Shown piece by piece: positions 34,320 to 47,600 of a stretch of 64,000 bases of DNA. Under the pieces are notes generated by a model, which was given only the letters and a program-made list of their open reading frames with translations, searched no databases and had not been told where the DNA came from. Made by a program: the position numbers and the translations under genes. Source of the stretch: Undaria pinnatifida (Eukaryota > Sar > Phaeophyceae > Laminariales > Alariaceae); contig JABAKD010000028.1 of assembly GCA_012845835.1 (NCBI GenBank), positions 11,871,241 to 11,935,240 of the forward strand. Reading direction: 5' to 3'. Position 1 is the first letter of the stretch. Every line of letters begins with the position of its first letter.

Positions 34320-35565
34320 AATCATTAAATGGGGTGGGGTTTCCAGACCGTGCGGCGCGGTATCTACACGGGGTATCGCCGTTTCCGTCTCCGGTCGGTT
34401 GAAGGTAAGTATTTCTGAACCGGGGGTTGATTTTTACCGTCCCCGGGGCGGTTGAACCTCGACGTTGTCCCGAGGGGCGAAATCTCACCACGCGCTGGCT
34501 CCATGAGCCCCAGACATTTATCAATCAGCGGATGGCAGTGCGGTTTCCACACCATTCGCGGCGATATCCACCCGGGAGTCACCGTTTTCGTCCCCGATTT
34601 GTTGGAGTTGTACGTGCATAGAGGTTTCTCTGACCCGGGGATGGGAATCTATCCTCTCCGGACGCGGAGGGACCTCGTCGTTGTACCGAGGGGCGAGCCA
34701 ATTTGCAATCAGTGGATCGGTGGGGTTTCCACACCATTCTGGGAGGTATCCACCCGGGAGATCATCGCTTTTGTCCCCGATATGTTGGAGTTGTACATGT
34801 GTGGAGGGATTTATGACCAGGGGACTGTGAATTATCCTACCCGGGTGCGGCAGGACCTCGACGTTGGTTACAGGGGCAACTCTCGCAGTGCGCTGGCTCT
34901 ATGAGCCCCAGCCAATCAACAACCAGTGGATGGGAATGGGGTTTCCACACCGTGGGGGGGGTATCGACAGGGGGGATCGTCGTTTCGTCCCCGAGCTGCT
35001 GGAGTTGTAGATGTATGGGGGGGTTTCTGACCCAGGGATGGGACCTCATCTTCCCCAGCTGCGGAGGGACCTCGACGTTGGCCCGAGGTGCAACTCCCGC
35101 CGCGCGCTGGCTCTGTGAGCCCCAGCCAATCAGCGTTCAGCCAATGAGGGTGGGTTTCCACACCGTGCGGGGCGGTATCGAGCCGGGGGGTCACTGTTTT
35201 CGTCCTTGCGTTGCTGGAGTCATAGATCGTAGATTTACGTAACGATTTCGGGGAATGGGATCTTATATCTTCTCCGGGTGCGGAAGGACCTCGCGCCTCG
35301 GCTTATCAGCGATAAACCGATGGGGTAGGGGTTTCTACACCGTGCGGGTCGGTGTCGATCCGGGGGATCGTCGTAATCGTCCCCTGCTGGTCGGAGTTGT
35401 AGATACAGGTATGGAGAAATTCCTGAAATGGGAATTGGACCCTATCATCCCCGCCTGCGGCGGAACGTCGATGGCTGTATGTGTTGGAATAATTATGTTC
35501 AGCACTAACCTTCCAGAAAAGAGCGAGCGTTGTCTGGCAGTGATTTGGTAGGCCAATCAGCGGCC
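34320..35565 (+). repeat. CCAAT-bearing satellite array, about six degenerate monomers of 175-215 bp
   Basis: Monomers start at TTTCCACACCGTGCGG-like sequence near 34338, 34547, 34726, 34938, 35155 and 35329. Each continues with a TCGTCCCCG block, GGAGTTGTA, a GACCTCGACGTTG block and, in most, AGCCCCAGCCAATCA before the next monomer. Spacing is not a multiple of three, yet one frame stays open for about 150 codons across two monomers (34452-34904). No protein family is recognised, so it is taken as satellite. The same family lies at 59780-60990 in the opposite orientation. Confidence 0.75.
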
Positions 35566-35770
35566 AGAATCGACATTCAATTGTACTTCAGCAGCAGGGC
35601 TGGCTTGATTATTGTGAGCACTGCCTCGGGACTGTCGGGAATGCTCAGCACGCCACGGCGACGGCTCGGCGCGGCACGAGACCTGGTGCTCTGCTGGTTG
35701 TTGTGCCGCCCACCCTCCCTACCCATAAGGCGAGACGGGGCTGAAACGCTCTGAGTGGCGAGACAATTAT

Positions 35771-35840
35771 GACAGGCAGATAGACAGACAGACATAGAGA
35801 CAAGACATACAGACAAGACATACAGACAGTATACAGACAA

Positions 35841-35918
<78 letters not shown>
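35771..35918 (+). repeat. (GACA)n microsatellite
   Basis: Near-perfect GACA repeats at 35838-35918, preceded by an interrupted part from 35771. Confidence 0.95.
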
Positions 35919-37164
35919 GTGATTTCTTTATTATATATTAGGGACGTAGAATCGCCTGGGCTAGGCCCAGCCTCGATCTAAATCCCCCATGTTTTCCCCC
36001 CGGGGGGGTGCGCTGCTGCTTTGTTCTGGTGCTCTCGTGTGCCCGATGAATTGCCGAAGCTCATCTCTTCAGCGCATGGTATGATATTGTTTGGATGCTA
36101 GATAAGGTTGCTGAGAAGTGCTTACCGCTGGAAGTTGTCCATTTAGAGTTTTCGTTGGTCCATGATGTATGTATTGAAGACACTACTACGATACGATACA
36201 ACTGCATCATACGCTTGTAATCACGACTACTGGATGGAGCATTATACCACGCATGTTGATAACTTATCTGGTCGATTATTCTTTGAATCAGCCTGTAGAC
36301 ACCAGGCCGCACTACCATGTAGTGTTACCTACTATAGGCAATCAAAAAAGATATTAGGCCCCTTTTTTGGTGCCTGCAATGCAGCTGTTGGGTTTTTTAC
36401 GTGCCTACAACATGGATGATGTACGGTCTCTGCCTCATTTTGCCGCTACACGTACACAGAGTTTGGTTGGATGATTCTTGGTGTTGTCGTGAGATCAGAC
36501 GACGTTCGTTTACGTCGGCTGGTCACATTTGCCAATGACAAACGGCATGGAACAGAACCGAGTACGCGCAGTTGGTATTAAGATCTTCGTGCATCGTATA
36601 TTCTCTTTGATCCTTCCGGTATTGATGAAACACCTGAGTGTGTGACATCCTAAAATTATCGTCCAGGTTGGCCACCGCTAGTGATTGTTCCTCTTTGATT
36701 TCATCATGATTGGTGATTCTTCTCTCAACAGCAGCGCTATCTATAACACTCCTAGGGGGGAACGCGTAGAAGAGGTCTGCATTGGCAACTGCTCCTCGTA
36801 CAGCCCCCCGGGAGAAACAAAGGTAAAAATCCTTGCATATTTTATAGACTTTAGTCTAATATTGAAAAGTGCATCCTGCTCTCAGCTGAGTGGAGGCCGC
36901 CCGTACATGTTGGGTTTAATTCGCAAGGACAGCATGCCTCTACTTGTTGCGAGGCAACGATAACACGTAAAATCCTTGGTTAACAGAATGCGCAAGGCAT
37001 GAAATACATCATCAGCATCATATACAATGCCAACGCAGCAATGACGCTGTTTACTGTAAATCATTAGAGGGCTAGTCAACCGTAACCCTGAAGGTAACAC
37101 TTTTGGGCAAGAGCATTCATTAATAGTGAATAACGGGGTCCACACGTGGCCATTCGGCTCGTCA
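35919..37164. other. No gene recognised
   Basis: AT-rich sequence with short frames only. A 20-bp segment near 36150 (GAGTTTTCGTTGGTCCATGA) recurs at about 42318. Confidence 0.35.
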
Positions 37165-38420
37165 GAAGACCCTCCGGAGGGGTCATGTCCTGAAGTCTCT
37201 GGAGGGTCGGCGAAAACAATATTGCCTCTGCTTGGGACACAATTTGGACTCCAGAGGGTACCGTTCCGTCAGTGAGCCTCCAGAGTAAGGGATGCTGTGA
37301 TGCCTCTGGAGGGGTCGAAATATTTTTCGGCCTCCAGAGGCGGCCACCCCCGAGGCTCCAGAGGGGCACATCCTGAAGCCTCTGGAGGGTCGGCGAAAAC
37401 AACAGTGCCTCTCCTTGGGACAAAATTTGGACTCCAGAGGGTACCGTTCCGTCAGTGAGCCTCCAGAGTATGGGATGCTGTGATGCCTCTGGAGGGCACG
37501 GGACATTTTGTCGGCCTCCAAAGGGGTCATGTCCTGAAGCCTCTGGAGGGTCGGCGAAAACAACCTTGCCTCTGCTTGGGACAAAATTTGGACTCCAGAG
37601 GGTGCCGCTCCGTCAGTAAGCATCCAGAGTAGCGGACGCTGCGGAGCCTCTATAGGGCACGGGAAAAGTTTCGGCCTCCAGAGGCGGCCACCCGCGAGGA
37701 TCCAGAGGGGCATATGCTAAAGCCTCCAGAGGGTCGGCGAAAACAACACACCCTCAGCATGGGACAAAAATCGGGCTCCAGAGGTTGCCGTTCCGTCAGT
37801 GAGCCTCCAGAGTAGGGGATGCTGTGGAGCCTCTGAAGGACACGGAAAATATTTTGTCCTCCAGAGGCGGCCCCGCGTGAAGCTCTAGAGGGGGAGACCG
37901 TGTCTTCTCTGGAGTGCACGCGAATATTACGGACCCTCTGCATGAGGCAAGGTTATGGCTCCAGAGTGTGCCGTTTTGTCAGTGAGACTCTATAAGAGGA
38001 ACGTTATGAAGCCTCTGGAGGGTACGCGAAATATTTTGTCCTCCAGAGGCGGCCCGCCGTGAGGCTCTAGCGGGGAAACCCGTGCCTCCTGAGGAGGGTA
38101 TGCGAGATATTGCCCTCCAGAGGGGGGTACATTGAAGCCTCTGGAGGATAGGGGGCAGTTGAATGCCCTCTGCAATGGGAGAATTTTAGTCCTCCAAAGC
38201 ATTTCGTGTCGTCGGCGAGCCTCCAGATCGGGGGGGGGGGCGAAGGCTGTAGAGGGCAAGAGTAACCGTGAAGCCTCCAGAGTGGGAAATCGTGAAGCCT
38301 TCGGAGGGCAGGGGAATGCACAACACCCTCTGTACTGGGGATCGTTATCGTCCTGCAAAGGGTGAGATATGTTTTAGACTCTCTTCCGCAGAGGGCATTT
38401 TAAAAGTCTCCAATTCTAGA
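37165..38420. repeat. Satellite with recurring CCTCCAGAGG palindromes, period about 180 bp
   Basis: Equivalent points (the AAAACAA...GGGACAAAATTTGGACTCCAGAGG block) fall near 37214, 37395, 37556, 37739 and 37921, with a degraded unit near 38150. Within each unit the palindrome CCTCCAGAGG or CCTCTGGAGG, exact or with one change, recurs every 25-50 bp, about three dozen times in total. Long minus-strand frames are by-products of the repeat. Divergence rises toward the right end. Confidence 0.85.
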
Positions 38421-41400
38421 GGAAGAATGCAGTATGCTATCCCTTAGCCCAAACTCGTCCGAATGCCATTCTTGTTTTACAATGTGATCAATGTGATGAG
38501 CTTGGTCATCGGGTTGCACCTTCAGTTTACTCTATACCCTATTATTAAATAAGTTTTCGGATGAGGTATGGAGTAGGTTATCAAGACACCACCTTCATAA
38601 GGCTGAAACAATGGTTGGTGCACCTTTACCGTAGAATTTGTCAGACCTATCATACAGTATCATACAGTATCGTACATGCTAATAGAAATTTTATACGACT
38701 ATGCTATTATGTAGCCTTCAGATGTAATGAATCAGTGCACAAGCCGCACGCGTCCCACACTCGACATGCTCCATTATTGCTTCCTCGACGGGCAATAATT
38801 GCATCCCCCCTGGTTGTTTTCGTCTCGGACGCACACAATCGCACGCCTAACTGAAACCCAAAAATACGTCATCTTCCTTCAGGCGTTTTACATCGCCAAT
38901 GCTCGTCCGCTAAACAGCAGGTGTGCGTACGTCCTCCCCTCGCGATGTCAAAACTGATTGTAGTGGCCTCTCTGTGGCCCCGCTGTCATATAGAATATGT
39001 CATGCCGTGCCGGGTTTTAGGGGGTGCTGGCAAACGCGCGAAAAATTGATGGCATTGACTACTGCACAACCATCCTCTCGGGCCCCCTGATCTACAGTAG
39101 AACCGCTTGATGTCGTACATACTGGGAATATCTGCTTAGCGAACTGAAGGTCGAGAGAGCGCTTCAACACGCCGAGCCTTTGGCATATGTGACACCTACA
39201 AGGCCTGCAATATCCACGGAGCGCGTCCTGACGCGTGCGCCTTTGGCTCGAACAGGCCGTAACGTCTCCCTGGTGTTGATATGGCCGTGATACCTGCGTC
39301 ACCACCCGTTACGAATGGGATATCGGCAGACATGCCAGGTTGATCAAAACGCAGTAGGGAAACCAACAGAATACCACAGGAATTTGCTCGGGCATCTGAC
39401 ACAAAAAACTAAAATGGATGTACTCTACTCGTTGTTTTCAACAGTAGGCCTCAGTTGGCTGGTATTCTTGGTCAAAACAGGGATAACCACGCTCTTTCCT
39501 TTTGGTTTGTCCGCGACGACTGCGTTCTAAGTCAGTGAGACGCAGTCAGAGTCCTGTAAAGGGTACAACCCTTCCTAGATACCAGGTACCGACTACAGTA
39601 GCATTATGGACATGGTGCCAACCTTGGCGCGTGGCCGACAGGTTTGATAGGGTGGCGGCTGACCGCAAATATATCGGAAGCGAAACAGCTCTACTCAAGG
39701 GGTGTGCACCAAGTTCTTAGTTAAAAGACCGCGTGGTAGAATCCTTCTACCACACGTAGTTCCTCCATAACCCCCCCCCATCCGTTTGGCAAGTTACAAC
39801 GTATAATTTCGCTTCGCTCCCTTGGGTCAAGACAGTAGGCGAATGCGTGCACTCAGCTCGGATACTTTGCGTCCCCTACAACGTGAAAACCATCGTTTTG
39901 CGAGAGCGAGGATGATCTATCGACACACAATAATTTTTGCGTTTCCATGTGGTACTGCAAACCGTAGGGTTATGCCGGTGGCAACACGTAGCAACAGAAG
40001 CCGCTGTGCCGTCTTCAGCACTCAACAAAAACTACGATCCCGCCTAGGACCTGTCTATACCCCCATTCTTCAACAGTAGCGTCAATGCCGTGAATAACAG
40101 TGACCTGCCATAGATTCCCCCCCTAAAGGACGAGCAGATTCTGGCGTGCTCTTTACACATCGGTACCGCAAGCGTGCTGACAAAAGCAAAACGGCAGTCG
40201 CAAAACCTTGTCTTGCCTGAAATTATGCTGGCACGTCCTCGAGGTCACTCCGCCATTCAGCCTTGATGCGGACTTGTATTTGCAGTTTCCTTCCCTTCCT
40301 ACCTCAGCACGAGTTGCTGGGTCTTTTTACAGATGAACCTACCCTACCGTTTAGGCCGCAGAAAATAGACGAAGGATAAGCTCAGAAAAAAATCTTACCG
40401 CGGCGGGATCGTCTTGGTAGAGGTAGCGAAAAACACGAGGAAGACAAGTTAGGCGAACCCTACTTTAGGTGTTGTGCAAAACAGCGACAACCCGGTCGAG
40501 TTCAAACCAAGCCAAAAACCTGATGCGGCTGAAGATTCGATCGTTGGTTTCACTCAACGAAGAAAAATGTGACTGTGTCTCATACCCTAGGTGAGTTCAA
40601 CATAGCGCACTGCCTCAGCTAAATTCCTAACCCTGTGAAGCAAGCTGTACCAGCCCCGTTCCTTTTTTCGTTCAAATTGTCTTGGCTCCTGCCCTCCTGG
40701 TGGACAGACCACTCCACCGCCGCGACGTCTCCTGCGCTCACTTCTGAAAACCACCTCAATCTCCCGCGGCTACACCAAAAGCATGGATTATACGCGCCGT
40801 GATGTATATGGCTACACTTGCGGAGATGTTGCATTGCATGGGAAACATCGAGGCACGCGAACAACCGTTCTGACTATACATTAGTCGCATGAGATAGAGG
40901 AGTTATGAAAAACTTAACACCAAACTTGTTGTAGACGCAAAGATACTCCAGGCATACCGGTATAGATGGTACAGCGGAAACACAAAAAAGTCGTTCTTGT
41001 TGAATCATGGGAGGAAGTAGAATGGCGTCGTATTGAAGCTCAAAAAGCTGGAGCCGCATGCTTCAGACGTCTATAGGGGAAGTGAGAGGGTGGGATAAAA
41101 CCAAAACGCCCATCCAGCTACAAAGCCGGAATCTGTTTTTTGCCAGAGGAAACATCAAGCTAAACTAAGTCCTTGATGCCAGCTTTACCCACCTGCAGGT
41201 AAGTCGTATTGTAGGCGTCTCACACAGAACACAGCACAACAGTAGCTTGTTGAAGTACGAGCAGCCAAGCGTGACCAGCGACAAATCGCAACACGACAGC
41301 ACTAATACATGACACATCTATTAATACCTGTTTTGTGCAGGTGCTGGAGTAAAGACGCTCCGAAGGTATATCTCGACCAGCTGTAGACTCAAGCTGCGGC

Positions 41401-42701
41401 AGCATGTCGCTATATAGTCATCATCGCCGGACGTTGAGAGACACCCCTCCGGCACCGGCAGCTTGTCCCGCCCCTCCCTTGCATTTGAGCTGCTGCAAGC
41501 GCCCCAACTCTATTGGCCATGTTTCAAGGCCAGCTCTCCGCGAGCCCAACGGAATTCTGTATTTCTTTGGTCTTGTTACAGAGCTGCGAGCAGGGAGGGT
41601 CGCCCTCTCGTGAGGGCCACTTTGGCTGGTGCGGCTGCGATGCGGTGCAAACACGATGGGGTGGCGTCGTTCTACCGCGCCATTCAATTGGCCATGTGCT
41701 CCCGTATTGCTGTTGGTTGGTTAGAGATCCACCCATACTTTTATGGGGTGTACTATGGGGACTCTCCGAAAAGGCTTTTGGCACTAGTACTTTGATTGGA
41801 CGAGATTACAAAAACTGGACGCTGATTGGCTTGTACTATGGGGGCTACAGGTAAGATTATGGAGGTGCCGATTTGATTGGGTTAGATGATCGATTGATTG
41901 CTGAAGAATCGAAGCACCCGGCATACGAGGAAACCGAGCTACAACACAACGTACCAACTCCTCTGGTTTTGTACAGCATCAACCTGGCACAACCCAAATA
42001 AAAAAGGTATCTAAAATAAAATGCGTATCTACTATTATTATTATTTTTGGAAAAACGATAAAACAAATGCTCGGTGTTGATGTTTTTGTTTCACGATTGA
42101 AATTCGATCTAGAGATAGAAGGAGCCAACCAGCAACCCTCTTGGCTCCGAATAAGGCCACATGAATTTATATCTATTTACTTGTTAATTACTTTGTTCGT
42201 TATGATCGCAGCGTCGTTTTTTTTCCTGCATCAATGCTTTGGGATGCGAGAAGTGGCAAGCGTTTTGCGGTTTGGTCTTCTGCTAAGAAGTGCTACTGCT
42301 GGATGCTGCCAATCTTGAGTTTTCGTTGGTCCATGATAAATATCCTCTGATTACATACCTATGTGAAACGATACGCTATCAGTTATTATATTATTCTATT
42401 TATGATACGATACAGTGAATATCATATGATATTGATCACGACTAGCTATCACGCACCGCGCACCGCGCACGACGCAACGCGCATTAACGACTTCTCCACC
42501 GTTGAATATTTTCTGAACCAACCATCTCACATATATGTTAAAATATAAGCTAAAAAGGTGCATGATATATTATCATTGTTACTATTTTGCCATCTGACAG
42601 TGTATAGAGCTTGTTCCAGTCGTACAATCAACATACAAAGGAACTCCGGAATCCAATAGTAGGGTGTTCGCGACTTCCAACGTCTACTGGGTGAAAACAT
42701 G
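38421..42701. other. No gene recognised
   Basis: Short frames on both strands. A Cys-containing minus frame at 39000-39305 and overlapping frames to 39402 look compositionally coding but match no family I recognise. 41500-41880 contains at least four ATTGG/CCAAT motifs and a repeated TACTATGGGG. No exon chain could be built. Confidence 0.35.
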
Positions 42702-42923
42702 CAGGGCTTTTCAGGGGTCTCCACCCGGCCAGCGGGCAGGATCAGGAGGTTTTCAAAAAAATATCACGCGTCGAGTCGAGTCGGGTCAGGAGGTGTTCGA
42801 AATGTCACGGGTTGGGTCGGGTCGGGTCAGGAGGTTTTGAAGTATAAGACGTCGGGCCGGGCCACCCTGATCCGATTCGACCCGGGAGAAAATATCAAAT
42901 GATCCGACCCGTGAAAATCCCTG
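42702..42923. mobile_element. hAT-like MITE with GGGTC-repeat interior
   Basis: Starts CAGGGCTTTTCAGGGGTC and ends with the complement of CAGGGATTTTCACGGGTC, giving inverted ends of about 18 bp with two differences. CAGGG ends are typical of hAT elements. The interior is made of GGGTCGGGTCAGGAGG-like repeats. An 8-bp target duplication is not evident, so the superfamily is tentative. Confidence 0.55.
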
Positions 42924-43253
42924 GAAAAAAATAAAAATAACATCGAAACCGACGAATGTCATATCCCAGGTAAACAATAGGCCAGCATGCAATGAGTGGT
43001 TTAGTTGTTATTTTCATCAACAAGACAGTCCAGTGCACGCTCATCACCAACGATAACCCTAATTATAATACTGGTTAAATGTTTTCCTGTGTATGCGGCA
43101 CGGTGATACTGGATGATGGGTAGGCAGGATAATAATGCCATTAGATCGATTGTATTATAAAGATGCCCTCATTAACCGGCCACCTTGTACAAATCTTTGA
43201 AACCTGGAATCCATACGAGTACTTACTGTGTTTGATCTGGTTGTGGGTGGTCG

Positions 43254-43568
43254 ATGGATATCGATCAAGTAGAGGTTGCGCGGATAGCTGCCAGGCTGAC
43301 CCGGAATTATGCTGCATCAGTTGGATGCATGACCGACCAGGCTTGTGCAGACATGCTCAACAAGGAGTAGATAATTTCAAAAAGGGTTTTCTTGGGTCGC
43401 AACATTGACGAAAAACACCACGAATACGGTGAAAGAAAGGAAAGGGCGAAAGTGGCGATCAGAGATCGCACAGAGAAGTATCTGAAGCCTCGATCTGCCG
43501 TCCACTCGCAGTGTAACACCAAATTACATACACCATACGGTACACGTTACGCCGAGTGTTTATGTTGA
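43254..43568 (+). pseudogene. Possible degraded coding fragment of unknown family
   Basis: A 104-codon frame interrupted only by one TAG at 43368. The first part (38 codons from ATG 43254) reads EVARIAARLTRNYAA, the second reads RVFLGRNIDEKHHEYGE and is rich in charged residues. Composition is protein-like on both sides of the stop, which could mean a decayed gene or transposon ORF, or chance. No family recognised. Confidence 0.22.
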
Positions 43569-44611
43569 TTGGATAACAGCACTGAGGCGGCCATTACCAC
43601 GGACCATCTACAAAATAGACCACCGAGTACCTATTTCTAACATACCCCCTCGATGGAGGTAATATGGCTGGCAACTTGCTTGTCCGTTGACTACATCCTT
43701 CTAATATATCGTGAGTGTATATCTATCCAGCTCCGCCGTAACGAACACGCAACCTCCTGAAAGTCAATGACCTGAAAGGTTCACCAAGGTGACTATATTG
43801 CTACACAATAAATGATAACCGCGGCTACAAAAGAGCGGGCGTGCGTAGTTCCCTTCACCTTTGTGCCCAAGTGCACCCACTCATGGGCGTGAAGTATTGG
43901 TGCGTGCCTCTGTTGAGAGGCCTCCGCCACACCTTCAACATTCCCTCAACGCATCGTAAGCCCTAGCTCCGGAGCTATCTAGAATGAAACGACGAAACGA
44001 CCCGGCTCGGCTAATGCGCGCCCAGCAGCAGCGCATTCGCCAAGTGGGGGAGAGGGAGACCCGTCACGATAGCAGTGTCACCATAATAGTGACTAATGGT
44101 GGCTCCATTTGATAAGTAGCCTTCCTGGTATGGTGGTGTGAGGGATCCCTCCGCCGCTTTCTTTGGAAGGCTGTATTCTTCTCAAAGCTGGGTATCGTCC
44201 TGCCTGGAAGCTCTGTCCTTCAGTCTGGGGCAGCATATGGGGGGGGGGGGGGGCTGAGTTATGCCTGCTGAAGCGACATGGGGGCGAGCACAAATGAAAG
44301 CCTTCGTTGCCTCCGCCAGACAGTCTGTGGTCGTCAGGGGACATTCAAGATACATCCCTGGGTTTTCTACCATTTGGATTTGCATCTTGATGGTAAAATG
44401 GATACTGCTGCTTGCTCTGAGATCATTGCGCACACCAGCTATTCTGAGGTTAAGCGGTCTCCCCGCGGCTGCGGGTCGGCTAGTTTTTGGTAGTCTATTC
44501 TGTACCCCTGCTCTGGGTCGGATGTCTCCCGGCGGCTGCGTGTAGACAGATAATACTCGTTTTTCCCCGGAGTCAGCTTCCCTTTGTTGGGTGATCAACT
44601 CACTCAGGTGC
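43569..44611. other. Downstream flank of the coiled-coil gene
   Basis: Contains a run of about 16 G at 44239-44253. A long minus frame (44182-44655) overlaps the end of the coiled-coil gene but is out of phase with its last long exon, so it is probably 3' UTR. No other gene seen. Confidence 0.4.
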
Positions 44612-47600
44612 TCAAGAAGTGCTGGCCCTGGTTTGAGTTTGATCAAGCCGATCATTCCTAAGAAGTCGACTAAACGCTCGCCGCCACATTATTAATATTG
44701 TTGCTAACGAACAGCGTGTGCTTGAAGGTGTTGGTGTGGCAGCTCTAAATGCATATATAGCGGTAAAACACGCTCTTGCGCGCCATATGCATGAACCCAA
44801 TGTCGTTTCATTTTAATTGGAGCCTCCCGATATCTCTTCATAAACGACGTGCTGCACTGTAGCGCTACTGCCGTGGGTATGATAGATGCACGAACTGCGA
44901 CAGGCGACAAAGAGCTACGAGGATTCATTCGCACGGCACATACCTCTGAACCCTTGACTCCGCAGCGCTAACCTCGAACTCCATCGTTGCCTTCTGTGCA
45001 AGCAAATCGCTTACTTCAGTTCGAAGGCGTTCCTCTGGACCTCCGCAAGGCGGGCCCTGGTTTGCATCCGTGCAGGCGGCACGTAGCCTGGTGTCCTCCG
45101 ACAAGATCTGAGCGCATAGAGAGCAGCGACCCACAGCGAATATAATAGCCTTGCCATATGTTCATGGCGCCTCTTCGACGAAAATCGCTTTTGGATACTT
45201 ACGGAACTGTTCTTGGACGACAACGCCCATCCGAGTCCGCCCGAAAATGCAGCCACTGCCTGGCAAAGGAATTAAGTATGTCACAAAAACGCAGCAGATT
45301 GCTGCAGGGGGGTGTGGGGGGAGATCTTACCTCCTCTTCGACAAGTCTCAGCTCCTCCGCGTGGGCGGCCTCGATAGTCGCTGTCATTGTCCCAGTCCTG
45401 TCATGAGGACGATTGTTTTTTGTTAATTCACAGGCACTACTGTGATACCACCGTAAACAGTAGTTGACGCCGAAATCTTATTGTTTCGTACTAGAGCGAA
45501 TTAGCTATATTCCAACTTCAAGGCTCACGAGATATCAGGGATGTATGAGGATATCCCGGAACAAAGAAAACGACGTGTCCACGGGGGGGGGGGGGCGTTG
45601 GGACCCCGGGATCTAAGCGACGAAAAGAGGTCCAGGACTCGAGCAAAGGGCTCCAGAGGCGAGAAAAGCACACACACGTTTCGCAGTTCGAACGTACGTC
45701 GCTGGTGCCCTGGCTGTATAAAACACGCTTTACCAAAGGGCGGAATGGTCAAAACTAAGCCAGGAGTTCGACGCCGTTGGGCCATCGGCAACAACAATGA
45801 AAACGAATGTACTCGGATCAGAGTCATTGATCATCGCCAAACGTCACGCATTCCCCTTTCCCCGTTTTCCGTCATATTGCTATAATTAATGGAAAAGCTG
45901 AATACCCGAAACGCTGAACGTGACGATGATAGCAAGTGACTTCTGCAGTGAGAGTTCGTTGATAAATAAATTGGCAGTCTACTACCCTCAACCCTCGACT
46001 ATATGGCTGAAAGTGAATCTGAACGGCAGTGTTTTGCTCCGGGCTCGGCTCACAAAAAAAAAACGTTGTCCGAGAACATGGGGCGACATGTTTTTGAAAT
46101 CCAACAACACTTTTGCACGAGAGCGAATTGGCTCTCGAAACAAGAGACCAAGGCGACAATACCGGTACGCCCCCCCCACGTAAAATTAACTAGCGCTCGG
46201 AATAAAAAAATATTAATAGGGTAACGAAGTCGGGAGCACACCACTGCTATGGTCGTCAAACGCTGACTTTGAAAGCCAATCTGCATATGATTGCCCTTAG
46301 CAAACATTTACATATTTTGTTCTCACTTGTTAGCTACGACCTCCGCGAAGAGTTTGTCGTTGGCTGCCGCCAATCTCATTTCTTGTTCTGCCGTAGCTCC
46401 GGCCTTGGTTTTCGTAAGCTCTTCAACGAGATCCTGCACATTCAAACACAGGTTGCGGCGCCTAAACCAACGTACGTCATGAGCTGGCAGTACGGCACAT
46501 ATCGCCAGTACGCGGGACACGCAGGAAACACATATCGGTGATAGTTCATGGTTCGCCGTTGCTGTCGATGTGGCCGACAAGCGGAACCAACGCCGTCTGC
46601 GGCGCCAGTACCACCTGCCTTCTGTGCGGGGAGCTTCGTCTTTTCCGGTGTTAGCCTTTCCCTGTGCCTTCTCCCTTGTCAGGCGTGCACTAACCCCCTT
46701 CGCTAGCATACACGACGAACAGCAAAACCAACATCGGGCTGCGGAAAAGGCCAACACCGGCAAGGCAAAGCCTCCTGGGGAGAAGACAAGGGGGACCAGC
46801 CCCGGCAGCGGCGCTAGCACCTGTCTTCTTCACAGGAGCGTTCGCGTTTCCGGTGTCAACTTTTCCCGCAGCTTGACCGGTGTTTTGTTGGCGTGGCTGT
46901 TCATTGTGTTTGCTAGCGAGGGGGGTCAGCGAACATCTGATAGAGCGGGAAAACACAGGACACAGCGTAGCAGTGGTCTGACAAAAAGCGGACGCACATC
47001 ATGCGCTGTTTAAGTAGCCGGCCCGTCAGCCAAGAAAAATGGCTAGTGGGTCTGACGAACAAGCTGGCGCACGTCGTGTGCTGCTTAAGTAGCCGGCCCG
47101 GAACGCTAAAAACCTGACTGAATTGCTAAAAAAAAAATAGAGGGTGGAACTGCTAGCGAACAACCGACCAAGTCCGCTTGGAGCTGTTGGTTGTACCGGA
47201 CCGACGAAACAAAAGTGGAAAAATAAGCAAAAAAAGCTTGACAGCTGAAAGTTAGCGAACATCCAACCAAGTTCTGGATATGTATACAATAGTTATAGCT
47301 GGTACCACACATGAATCTCAAGCTCCTAGTTGTCGTCGTACATACTGCATCTGGGACATCCGTCATCATGCCCGAGTCAAATTTGTGCGACAATATCTCT
47401 GGTGATGGAGGACCGGGTGATTATAACGCGTCGCTTCCAAAACCTGCACCCACACAGCAGTACAAACAGAATACTCACCTCCACCCCTTTTTCGATTCCT
47501 TTGATCTCCGCCTGGTGTTCCTTTGCCATCGCTTGACACTGTGCGATCACTCTAGTGTGGTTGGAAGCTTGTGCACCGCACTGGCTGGTGAGGTCTTGTT

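Noticed and set aside
35838-35918. CRISPR-like array
   Set aside because: A pure GACA microsatellite without spacers; the satellites at 34, 37 and 60 kb have long degenerate monomers, not short repeats with unique spacers.
37076-38358. Long minus-strand frames with repeated peptides at 37-38 kb
   Set aside because: They follow the roughly 180-bp satellite and its palindromes; frame changes between units and no protein family is recognised.
39000-39402. Retroelement integrase or RNase H domain on the minus strand
   Set aside because: Scattered Cys and His residues do not match the spacing of a zinc-binding or RNase H motif; left unassigned.
46570-47013. 147-codon + strand frame with a minus-strand counterpart
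   Set aside because: It lies in the foldback repeat within an intron of the coiled-coil gene; the peptide similarity between strands is explained by the inverted repeat.
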